Origin: Diospyros lotus | Taxonomy: Eukaryota > Streptophyta > Magnoliopsida > Ericales > Ebenaceae | DNA length: 64,000 nucleotides | Direction of reading: 5' to 3' | Assembly (NCBI RefSeq): GCF_014633365.1 | Contig: NW_026267104.1 | Location: 4,154,001-4,218,000, forward strand | Made by a program: the position numbers and the translations under genes | Shown here: positions 12,252 to 23,200 of the stretch, piece by piece | Position numbering within the stretch: position 1 is the stretch's first letter | Layout of the letters: each line of letters begins with the position of its first letter | Notes under the pieces: model-generated | What the model was told of the DNA's origin: nothing | Seen by the model: only the letters and a program-made list of their open reading frames with translations | The model's database searches: none

Positions 12252-12554
12252 TGTTGGAGAATCCTAGCAGCAAGAGGAGACTAATCCGATGAAGAATAAA
12301 GGATCAAAAGCAGTGAAGATAAAACTCCTAAAAATTCAGGATAGATAATAGGAAAAGATAGGAGTAAAAAGTAGTAATTGTCTTGATTAATTTGTACTCT
12401 AAATCTGTTGTATTTTATCTCCTAATTAGTAGGACTAGATAGCATAGAAACTTGTATAAGTAGAGTTCCTATCCTTGCATGAAAGTATCGAGATTTTTCA
12501 TCTCATTGCTCGATCTAAATCTTAGGTTCCTGGTTTAGGAACTGATTGTGTTCA
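12252..12554 (+). repeat. 3' LTR of the plus-strand copia element
   Basis: 303 bp, preceded by a G8 purine tract. It ends 15 bp before the Cassandra LTR at 12570. Confidence 0.92.
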
Positions 12555-12569
12555 ACTGCCATGTAGTTG

Positions 12570-12795
12570 TGTAATACCCCAAGAGTTCAGAGAATGGTAG
12601 TATATATCGAGGATAAGTAAGGAATGAAACGACACCAGTTGGATACTTTTTGGGCTGAATGTAGGCAAAGAACTCCTAGGTTAAGCATGCTTGAGCTGTG
12701 GAAGCTCAAGGATGGGTGACCCCCTAAGAAGTTCATGTAGGCCTATCAGGGTAAGTTGTTTCGGTCTTTCCTATCGCTCGATGCGGGATGTTACA
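12570..12795 (+). repeat. Cassandra 5' LTR with 5S rRNA-like domain
   Basis: 226 bp. The 5S-like segment is about 12671-12735. The pol III control boxes are close to the 5S consensus but carry substitutions, for example CCCTAAGAAGT where 5S genes have CTGGGAAGT. Confidence 0.88.
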
Positions 12796-12981
12796 GGTGG
12801 TATCAGAGTCGACCCTTGGTGAAGGCGGTTCGATGAGGGCGGGGAGTGGCGCCGGGGCTCGATGGCTTGTACAAAGAGCGACTTCTAGCAAACTTTTAGG
12901 ATGACAGCCTCCTAAGGGGAGAAGATTTGGGACCAGTTGTAAGGTCGCATGACGAGAACGTCATGTGCTCAGGGGGGAGAA

Positions 12982-13207
12982 TGTAATACTCAAAGAGTCC
13001 AGAGAATGGTAGCATATATCCAGGATAAGTAAGGAAGGAAACAACACCAGCTGAATACCTTTTGAGCTGAATGTAGGCAAAGAACTCCTGGGTTAAGTAT
13101 GTTTGAGCTGGGGAAGCTCAAGGATGGGTGACCCATTGGGAAGTTCGTGTAGACCCATCAGGGTAAGTTGTTTCGGTCTTTCCTATTGCTCAATGCGGGA
13201 TGTTACA
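12982..13207 (+). repeat. Cassandra 3' LTR with 5S rRNA-like domain
   Basis: 226 bp, the same length as its partner but with many substitutions, so an old insertion. The 5S-like segment is about 13083-13150 and retains GATGGGTGACC and GGGAAGT. Confidence 0.88.
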
Positions 13208-13212
13208 AGTTG

Positions 13213-13531
13213 AGAAGATGTTGAAAGAAAAGGTTGCTGCCAGACTATTTATTGCTACCACACATTGTCATAGTTCGTGTATTTAGATCCAAGATATTGT
13301 TGGGACTTACAGATCAATGGGAAAAGAGAGCCTTTGCATCGAGATCTACGAAGACAACATTTTACAAGTGTAGGAAAAGCAAAAGAGAAGGAATAGAAAT
13401 GCAAAGAGGAATAGACCTAGAAGGAGAAAGAGAGATTAAATAGGCAGTGAGAATGAGAATTGGATGAAGAAACAACAACTCGACGTTAATAAATTTCTTG
13501 GGAAAAAGAAACCTCTCAGGGAGGGGGGAAT
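13213..13531 (+). other. 3' internal end of the LARD-like element
   Basis: About 320 bp ending in the purine tract. It holds a Lys- and Arg-rich stretch in one frame (13369-13440), like the basic tail before the 3' LTR of the 51841-55590 element. The block ATAAATTTCTTGGG before the purine tract is shared with that element. Confidence 0.6.
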
Positions 13532-13853
13532 TGTTATGACTCTAGGAGCAATATAGGGGCAATATTGTAATAGGGTTACAATAGTTTGTTAGGAGATATT
13601 TTGCAATTTGTTAGGAGCATATGGTTGCTGTTATGAATTTAGTTAGCAGCCAGTTATGCCTATAAAAGGGCTACTTGTTAGAGTTTGGGATGTTATGTGA
13701 AATAAGATTGAAATCCTTTCCTTCTAATTCTCTCTATTCCTCTCTTGGTTCTCTTTGATTTCTCCCTCCCTTTCTGCTAATTTTTCTCCCTCCCTTCAAT
13801 TCTCTCATTCCAATTTCTCCCTTAATTCCCGTCTCAACCCTAGGAATGTGACA
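13532..13853 (+). repeat. 3' LTR of the 126-13853 element
   Basis: 322 bp, beginning TGTTATGAC after a purine tract and ending TGTGACA. The next bases are the CTATT duplication. Confidence 0.9.
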
Positions 13854-13858
13854 CTATT

Positions 13859-14289
13859 TTTGGGCATGACTTGATCTTTCACTTTTATCATATCATCCAC
13901 ACTTACATTTTTACTAAACTCACATTCCATATATTTGGCTTTCCCCCCATATTCCAAGGTTCGTATTTTACTCTTTCTTTTGTTTGATCTGCCAACAGAA
14001 CGTCGTATGCAAATAACATACACCAAGGCACATTTCCTTTATTTGTGTTCGATGAGTTTATTTATTACTAGGGCAAATGGGTAAGGGCTTAAAACAAGTT
14101 GTGGGTGTAATTCAATTGTAACTGGAAAACTCCTGGTCTCTCCTTAAAATGTTATGGCACATGTTTCTACAGCATGATACATGTATTTAATAAAATTTAT
14201 ATAATCAATTTGGACTTTTTCTAGGAATTGTCATAATTTTTTTTTTTCTAAATCTATAAATGCCATAACCCTTTTGTTTATTTTGCTAG
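13859..14289. other. End of the separase intron
   Basis: AT-rich non-coding DNA ending in a T-rich tract and the acceptor TTTTGCTAG at 14289. No gene seen. Confidence 0.7.
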
Positions 14290-17200
14290 GGCAATTGTAC
14301 CGTAAACAAAAGCAATGGAATGCGGCAGAAGATGAACTTCAATCAGCCAAGCAAATACTATTGGATTGCTGCACCACAATTTCATGTTTGAAATGCAGGT
14401 TGCTCTTGGAAGTTAACGTTGACCTGCAATTGGGGGATTTATTTAGGAGTCGTCCTGATAATATTTTTGGAAATTCCATTTTAGAGGGATTATATGATGC
14501 AGAATCTCTATACAAATCAGCTCTAGACAAACTTAATGTTTGTGAGTGGAAAAACTCCGTGAGTAATCCTGTTGAAATTGGTGCTGAGGGCACCATTGCT
14601 CTTGATGCTTGTGGCATGGAGGTTGGGATCCTTGCAAGAAACTCTTTTGTATGTCCAACTGATAGAATAGAGTCCCCCTCCAATGTTGATGTACCAGAAA
14701 ACAAAGTGCTGGGGAAAAAGCATCGAAATACTAAGAAAACATCAAAGCCTTTATTGCAGGGACAGAGCTTGATAAACGAGCATAATTCAAGAATGACAAG
14801 GTCAAGGTATCTTTCTCAGAGAAACAATGTAAGTACAGTTGGTGAGGTACAAGTAGGGCTTGCAAAATATTCAAACAACGAGGAGAATCCTGCTTTCCCT
14901 GATGCCCTTGAGCAGAGAGGCTCACTCTCAGAAATTAAAAGTTCTGCTGCGGGTTTAGGGTGTGAGAAGACATGTTCTTGCAACAAAATGAAGTGTTTCT
15001 ATTGTCTTCCAGTTGACATTATACAATCTGGGTGTGTAGAGAATTTTGTGCAGATGAGATGGGAGTTTGCCCGCCGTCAGCTTTCACTGAGGCTCCTCAC
15101 AGGCATTGGTATGTAGCTTAAAACTTGTAATGCAGGTTGATTTTTTCAAACTTTCTGTATGCTCATTAGCACATACACTATCCTATTGCTATGTCATATT
15201 CTTGTAAGTAACTTAAGTTGAGTGGAAACTACTAGGATATACAAGATTTTGAGTGTGTGTGTGTATATATATATATATATTTTAATCTTGTTACACATAA
15301 TTTTCCTATGTTTTAATTTCAACATACATCATTGGCTTCTGGTTTTATACACCTTTCATCCAAATAAAACTGAAAGCTTCTTCATGCAACAATTATTTTG
15401 TAAGCTCTGTAATGTTGTTACAATGCTTATTGGTTGAGGAGGTATTGGATAGGACATCAAAATTGATTTAACTAGGAATTGCTATAGGCAGGCATAGGGT
15501 AGGACAACCCTTCCAATTCCATGACCCCAACTTGCTAACTTTAACACCTTGCCTTCCCCTTCCTCTGATTTGAGGGATCCATTCTAACCCAATCTTTGCT
15601 ACACGACCTCACTTTTTCTCACATTGCCCTGTGGTGCCAGCATCCTCTTGTTCAACTCTCCACCTCCACCTTGTGCCTTTCTGTATATATTTCTCTCCAG
15701 AAATATTGTTGGTCATGAATACATTGCCATCAATGGCAAGCTTAACACTGTATCTTCCAAAACCACTCTGGCCACCAACTGTACGGTTCTTTAACACAAA
15801 AGTGGACTAATTTTTCACCTGGGATGCTATAGACATAAAAAAAAAAAAAAAAAAAACTGGTTGTGCTTATGTATACAGAAAAGAGTTTTGTGAAGTTTCT
15901 CTAACATGATGTGTGTTTGCATGTGAAGATAGATAGACACTTGAGAAATGTTGTCTATCTTGACAGCTGGAAGGCAGGTATCCCTCTTCTTACGTAGCAG
16001 AAAGAGAAAGAGCCATGTTTGTACATATATAGAGATTTTTGATGAGGGTGTTTCTTTAGCTTAGAGTGGTATCTTTCTTTCTCAATAATTTCTTTCTTCT
16101 TTGTGTAAAAATGACAAGTTTGAGCGTTGGTGCTTTGGCCTTCATGGCTGGATAACTAAAGGAAAATTAGAATGGTTATACATAATGAATAATCTAGAGG
16201 TGTGACAATAGACACAATGTACTTATGTAGACAACTCTGTATCAGGCCTATTCCTATCCCAGCCCCTGGTCTGGTTAAGGTTTTTACTGTATCTGGGGAT
16301 GCCTTGATTGAATTCACCCAAGTTCATTGTAAGAGGGACAAAGATGGGCCATAAATGCAATTTTTAAGGTTGAATTGCTATCTTTACATAACTCTTTTTT
16401 GTTTATTGGCAGCCCTCTCTCTAAAAGAAGGATGTCTAACAAATAATTGTTTGCTTCTGTGGTTTGTGCAACTCTACTTGCTTCCAAATTTCTCTCTGCC
16501 TTACCAATATGTGGCTGTGGGAGATATAATTGATAAGTGAAACAAATTTAGAAGTATCTGCTAATCTGATTGTTTGACTTGTGCAAGGACTCTGTAGAGA
16601 AGGATGTGGTGAGGTTAAATATTATGTGGTTGTTTGCTGCAGTAAATATGCAGGAGACAAGTCAGGAACAACGTTTCATCACTTCAATGTTTGAAATAGT
16701 GTTCAAAGAACATAATCAGAAACAACATCTTTGTTTGCAGTTGCATGCATGCATCTTCATCTTTGTGTTATGTCTGCTGCAGTGTCTATTTCTATTCTTT
16801 CCCTTCTTTGAAGAAAGATGAAGAAAACAATGAAGCTGTCACTTCAGCAACATTAATTGTATTGTTGCTGGGAATAAACTTTCTGAATTCTGAATTGTTG
16901 ATATCTAGAGATAGTTGAGAAGATTGTTGCATATTTATTGTTCATTACTTACCGTGGCTGTGCTTTCCTATTATATGTTCCTTAATGTTTATCTATGTAC
17001 ATTTATCTTTAAAAATTCACATTTATTTTTTCATAGTTTTGCATAAATTTGTGATTTTGTTTTAGAAGTTTTCATGCTTCCAAGGCTAGATTTTAGCATC
17101 CATTAGGTGTAGTTCTGCAGCCTGTCTCTTTTTCCTTTTCTCTCTTCTGATTTAGTTGGTGGGCAGGAAAATGCTTGGCAATTCGTGGTGAAATTCATCA

Positions 17201-20200
17201 AGCACATGAAATCCTTCTGCAAAGCATGTTTGTGCTGGTCAGCAGAAATCCATTTTTTTCATACTCTTCCATTCAACCTGCAATCTTGATTGACTTGATG
17301 GGAAAGGATATCCCAGGAGATTCATTTGCTCTGGAGCGTGCAATGATACTTTACAACATTTGTTGGGTAACATTAAAGAATTATCCTCAGAAGGGTAACA
17401 GGTATGCTTCAACAGCCTCTATACCTGTTGATGCATATTTTATACTTATTATCTGTGCATTCACTGTACTGTCTGTGTAAATTTTTCTCATGCACATGTT
17501 ATATTTTAGTGAACAAAGTGTTATTCCCCAGAGCACAAAAGATATGCAAGTTGTTATAGTCTTGATTGTTTGTTCGCCAAGTGCAGAAAACTAACAAAGC
17601 AGCCTGTAGGAAAGCAATGAACAATTCTCTTTTCTTTTATCTTAGAGAACTTAATTATTTAGATAGATTTTCATAACAAATATTCCTTCTTACTTGTCAT
17701 TAACTACTGTACTTTGCCACATCTCATGAAATTGCAGTTAATTGAGCATGACCCTAATGTCAATAGCATATAACTGCATTACTCATCTACAGAATTTGCT
17801 TTTAAATAGAAAAATGTTTTACCCCACACAGGTGAAACGCAATACTGCTGTTAATATGATATTTAACTCAAAATATGCTATCATAAAACTTCTGTTTTCC
17901 ACCAAATATTTTGACATTGATGCAATTACTTTGGCAGTTGGATCTCAGAACTTTTTTATTATTATTATTATATATGCATTTATGCATTGCATACAAGGGT
18001 TACTTTTTCTTTTTGTTGTCTTAATTCAGGATCAATTGTTGTGACATGGTGCACATTCAAATTTCAAGAGTTGTATCTTGGTTGCAGCTAGCTTTTGTTC
18101 TCTGTCGTGATGTTCCCATACTTGTCCAAAAGGTCAGACCTTGTTTCGTTCCTCTTTTTTTTTTTTTTTTTTTTCTCTCTGTTTTGTTTGAATTTTGTTT
18201 AAGCAGAACAGAATCATCATTTTCAAACAAGTAATACAACCTATTACAGTAAACCCTGTAAACAAAATCCACCAACTAGCACCAAGCCCTCATTGTAAGT
18301 GATCGTAGCAATATTGAGAATATTTAGCAATTCCTTGTACAATATTGAGAGTATTTATGATAAATGAATCCTTAGCCTGCAGTACCTATATTTGCCAGTC
18401 TCCCCCAACTTTAGATTAAGAAATATGAATCTGTGGCAGGCACACCTTTGAAAGAATTGTGGGTTGGATCCTGCATTTTCATTTTCCATTATATGGTTTA
18501 TGCATGAATTTACTTCTGTGCATGGCTGAAACCACTTTTAAGAGTACTTGGAAGTTTGAAATGATAAAACATCTTTTATAATGTATGTGGTTCCAACACC
18601 AGCAAAAATATATATTGCTGCAACCATATTTTCTTCAAATGCTTTCATAAACTTCTTGGATGAACCAATGCACTGCACTGAATGGCAATCAATTCCATAT
18701 TATAGAAATTCGGTAGAGAAGATAAGAACTACCGTGCCTTTTCTCCATTACCTCTGAAAATATAAATATACAAGTGTCCTATGTACATAAGACTTCTATT
18801 ACTCATTCTTCTCCTAAGATATCTCCTAATTTACAGCACTAGATTACAATAGAACTTAACTAATTTACAGCTAGAATAACTTGGGATAACTCGGGTGAAT
18901 TATCCTTATTTATAAGTGTTTGAATAGCTGGAATAATTATCTCATCTGGAATAATTATCTCCAAATTTCTCTCCTTGAAGCCTTATCATTGTATGCCTCA
19001 TCTTCCAACCCCCCCCCCCCCCTTCAAGTCGAGGAATGTATATCAAATATTCCCAGCTTGTCGTGAATTGATTCAAAGTCTTGCTTTTGCATTGCTTTGG
19101 TCAGAATATCTACATGTTGGTCTGCAGTTGGAACATATGTTAATCTGATATCTCCTTGTTCTATCTGCTGCTTTACAAAATGTCGGTCAATTTGGACATG
19201 CTTCATCTAGTTATGTTGTATCGGATTGTTGACAATATTGATAGTTGATTTGTTATCACTGTATAGTAGCTTAGGAGAGGACACTGGCATAAAGAGATCT
19301 TCCATCAACCTTTCTACCCATACCCTCTCACAAATTGCTTGGGCAATAGCTCTATACTCGACTTCAGCAGTGTTGGGAGTTACAACTTGCTATTTCTTAC
19401 TCCTCCAAGTTACTAAATTGCCCCACAATCTTGTACAATATCCAAAAGCGGATTTACTATGTTCCACTGCCCTGCCCAGTCAGAATCAACATAACTAATT
19501 ATTCCTTTTTCTTGGTTCTTCTGGAATAGTAGCCCTTTTCCTAGAGTCTCCTTTAGATATCTAAGAATGTGATAGGCTGCTTCCAAATGTCTCTTAGTGG
19601 GGAGATTAATGAATTGACTAATCATACCTACAACATAGGTAATGTCCAGCCTTGTATGACATAGATAATTAAGCTTGCCTACCAAACGTTGGTACCTCCC
19701 TTTGTCAACTTGATAATCTTCCTTTTCTTCCCTATTATTCCAATTAGGCTCTAGAGGCGTGCTTGCAGGTTTACATCCTAGCTTGTTGGTTTCTTGTAGC
19801 AAATCTAGAGTGTATTTCCTTTGAGATACAAAGATGCCCTCCTTGGTTCTTGCTACTTCTAATCCTAGAAAATATCGTAGTTCCCCAAGTTCCTTCACCT
19901 CAAAAGTCCTTCTAAGCTGCTTTTTTAGCCTTTCAATTTCTAGGTGGTTGTCTCCTGTAATGATGATATCGTCTATATAGACAATAAGTATTGTTCTCTT
20001 CCCATCTTCTGCAATCTTGGTAAATAGGGTATGATCTGCTAAGCCTTGTCTGTATCCAAGTCAGTATAATGTATCACTAAACCTCTTAAACCAAGCACGA
20101 GGTGATTGCTTTAGCCCGTATAGGGATTTTTTCAATTTACATATCTTGTTTCTGGTGTGACCCATCTCAAATCCTGGTGGTATCCTCATGTAAATCCCCT

Positions 20201-23200
20201 CTTCCAATTCCTCATTTAGAAAGGGGTTTTTGATGTCCAATTAATGTAGCTTCCAATCCAAATTTATTGTTAGGGATAGCAGAACTCGGATTGAGTTTAG
20301 TTTTGTTATAGGGGCAAAAGTTTCCTCGTAATCCAAGCCTTGAGTTTGAGTGAACCCTTATGCAACTAGCCTGGCCTTGTATCTCTCAAGGCTCTCGTCT
20401 GATTTATACTTCAATGTGAACACCCATTTATTGCCAATTGCCTTCTTTCCTTCTGGAAGATCCATGATTTTCCATGTGCCATTCTTTTCCAAGACTGCCA
20501 TCTCTTCCATAACAACCACTCTCCATCTTTGATTGGATGTTTGGTGCATGTCGTTCTTCCATTTCTTAGGGCAATGGGAATGCTCAGATCATCTTCATGC
20601 TGTTGTTGGTGAGTTTCATCATCACTCATGATCATCTTTCTTGGACTTACCTTCAGGTTGGAGTGATTGGTTGGTTGAAGAGCTAGAGGTCCCCTTGAGT
20701 AAACCTTAAGAGGAGGTTTATGTAGGCCCTGATCACCTTGTTGAATCTCGGTCTCCTTTCTCCCCCCCCCCCCCTTGATGGTTTAGGAATGGGGAGGTCA
20801 ATTCTGAAGTTGAACAATGTTTAGGTCTAGGCTGATGAATTGCTGTAGTAGGGACTGGATTGAAAATGGGATTTGTAGGTGAAGGAGTAGATGGATGAAG
20901 AGGCATAGATATGACTTCACTCCAAACCTTTTCTAGGGTACTGTTGGATTTAGTGTCACAGAAAAAAAACTTATTCTCAAGGAAGGAAACTGTGAGAAAA
21001 CAATTATGAGAGAAAAGCCTAAGAGATTAGTCTCTTAGTGTGTTATTTATAATAGGCACAATGGGCCTAATAACCTACGGGCTTAGCCTATGAACTTAAC
21101 CTAATTACACATAGTTATAACAAATAAATAAATAAATATACAATATATTTAATTATACCAATAATTCTAATACTCCCCCTCAAATTGGAGCATAGATATC
21201 ATATGCACCAAGCTTGTTACATATATATTCTATTCGAGGACCGTTTAGAGACTTGGTGAAGACATCGGCAAGTTGATCACTGGAGTTAACAAACTTTGTA
21301 ACAATAACACCTTCAATTAGCTTTTCTCTAATAAAGTGACAGTCGATTTCAATATGCTTAGTCCGCTCATGGAACACTGGATTGGAAGCAATGTGCAAGG
21401 CAGCCTGATTATCACAAACAAGCTTCATAGGAGACTTCACAAAACTTGAGTTCCTCCAGGAGTTGCTTAAGCCAGATGAGCTCACAAGTTGCATTAGCCA
21501 TAGCCCGATACTCTGCCTCTGCACTGGATCTAGCTACTACATTTTGTTTCTTACTTTTCCAAGAAATCAGATTTCCTCCCACAAGAACACAATATCCAGA
21601 GGTCGACCGACGATCAGAAGGAGAGTCGACCCAATCTGCATCTGCATAACAACAAATATATGTGTGCCCCTTATCCTCATAGAGCAGCACTTTACCCGGT
21701 GCTTGTTTGATATATCTCAGAATCCGGATAACAGCATCCCAGTGAGAATCACATGGAGAATTGAGAAACTGACTCACCACACTCACAGCAAAAGCAATGT
21801 CGGGACGAGTGACTGTGAGATAGTTCAGTTTGCCTACCAATCTTTTATACCCTTCCAGGATCTGAGTAAGACTCCCCCTGTCTAGGCAAGAGTTTGACAT
21901 TTGGGTCCATTGGGGTGTTAATCGGTTTTCAGTTCACCATACCAGTTTCTTCTAAGATGTCAAGTGTATACTTCCTCTGAGAGATTGAGATCCCATCTCT
22001 TGATTGAACAACTTCAATACCCAAGAAATACCGGAGTTTGCTTAGATCTTTAGTCTGAAAGTGCTGATGGAGATGTTCCTTCAGATTTTGTATACTAATT
22101 TGATCGTTCCCTGTGATAACAATGACATCTACATTAACAACGAGGTAGATACATAAAGAAGAAGAATATCTATAGAAAACTGAATGATCAGCTTCACTTC
22201 GAGTGAGACCAAAGGCTTGAACCACAGTGCTGAACTTGCCGAACCACGCTCGTGGAGATTGTTTTAGGCCATAGAGAGACTTCTTGAGTTTGCAGACTAT
22301 ATTGGACTCCCCCTGAGCAACAAAACCAGGTGGTTGCTCCATATAAACCTCTTCTTGCAAATCACAATGAAGAAATGCATTCTTAATGTCCAATTGATAG
22401 AGCGGCCAATGACGCGTGGCAGCCATAGAGAGAAATAGGCGAACAGAGGCCATTTTAGCAACTGAAGAGAAGGTATCACTGTAATCCAACTCATAGATCT
22501 GTGTAAAGCCTTTGGTAACCAAGCGGGCTTTAAGACGTTCCACCTGTCTGTGTAGAGTCTTTCCTGGTGGCAAAGGTACCAAATCCCAAGTGCCAGTAGA
22601 ATGCAAAGCACTCACCTCATCTAACATAGCCTGGCGCCAACCAGGATGGGACATAGCTTCACTTGTTGTTTTAGGAATAGAAACAAAAGAAAGGCTTGAA
22701 ACAAAAGCACTATAAGCAGGTGACAAACGGTCATAACACAAAAAATTATAAAGAGGATGTGGATTGCGAGTAGACCGTGTACCTTTGCGGAGTGCAATAG
22801 GAAGGTTGTCGGGCTGAGGATCCATGGTAGGAGTGACCACTGACGGAGAGAGTGAGTCAGGAGAGTCGCAGTCAAGAGGAATGTCGGTGCCAGGAGCAGG
22901 ATGAGGACGGCAGTGATAAGTAAGAAGTGGAGGAGTTGGGGAGTGTGGCCTGGAAGATGGAAGTGAAGGGTCCACCAAGGAGGAGACAGACGGATCTGAT
23001 AAGCGCAATGGAAGAGAAGGAATAGGCAATACCTGGTCAAGGCGCTGTGAATCGGGCTGAACAATCGAGAAAAAGGATTGTTGTTCAAAAAATGTGACAT
23101 CAGCAGACATAAGATAATGGTTCAACTCAGGAGAGTAACACTTATAGCCTTTCTGCAATCGAGAGTAATCGAGGAAAATACACTTGAGGGATTTGGCATC

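Larger units (their letters stand above)
7465..12554 (+). mobile_element. Ty1/copia LTR retrotransposon, plus strand
   Basis: LTRs at 7465-7767 and 12252-12554 are both 303 bp, starting TGTTGGAGAATCC and ending TGTTCA. The primer site TGGTATCAGAG directly follows at 7768. The purine tract GAGGGGGGGG lies at 12242-12251. Flanks are ATTGC (7460-7464) and ACTGC (12555-12559), a duplication with one transition. Coding order gag, protease, integrase, RT, RNase H is copia order. Several in-frame stops and one frameshift make it inactive. Its proteins resemble those of the 18701-29264 element, so the two are sister families. Confidence 0.93.
12570..13207 (+). mobile_element. Cassandra TRIM with 5S-like LTRs, plus strand
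   Basis: LTRs of 226 bp at 12570-12795 and 12982-13207 start TGTAATAC and end ATGTTACA. The duplication is AGTTG (12565-12569 and 13208-13212). The primer site TGGTATCAGAGTCG starts at 12798 and the purine tract CAGGGGGGAGAA lies just before 12982. The internal region is under 190 bp and non-coding. Each LTR holds a 5S rRNA-like block: AACTCC, then GGTTAAGCATGCTTGAGC (A-box-like) and AGGATGGGTGACC (C-box-like), at about 12671-12735 and 13083-13150. Such LTRs are the mark of Cassandra TRIMs. Confidence 0.93.
126..13853 (+). mobile_element. Non-autonomous LTR retrotransposon (LARD-like) with three nested insertions
   Basis: LTRs at 126-455 and 13532-13853 are flanked by the 5-bp duplication CTATT (121-125 and 13854-13858). 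The primer-binding site, TGGTATCAGAG complementary to initiator-Met tRNA, starts at 458. The purine tract is AGGGAGGGGGGAAT just before 13532. Without its guests the element is about 3.5 kb: 456-2245, 6763-7459, 12560-12564 and 13213-13531. It has no pol genes, only a decayed gag-like frame near 1246-1730. Leader sequence matches the element at 51841-55590 (for example about 1029-1165 against 53050-53350), so both belong to one superfamily of non-autonomous elements. The guests are a gypsy element (2251-6757), a copia element (7465-12554) and a Cassandra TRIM (12570-13207). It lies in sense orientation in a separase intron. Confidence 0.88.

Noticed and set aside
12671..12735. A true 5S rRNA gene
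   Set aside because: Only the internal control part is similar, it is repeated in both LTRs of a mobile element, and the 5' and 3' parts of 5S rRNA are missing.
16355..16821. Two short hydrophobic frames in a separase intron
   Set aside because: They lie between exons that join in phase, have no homology I recognise, and owe their Phe/Leu content to T-rich DNA.
19009..19022. C14 run as an assembly artefact or motif
   Set aside because: It is the complement of the purine tract of the outer copia, expected at this place, though its length may be inexact.
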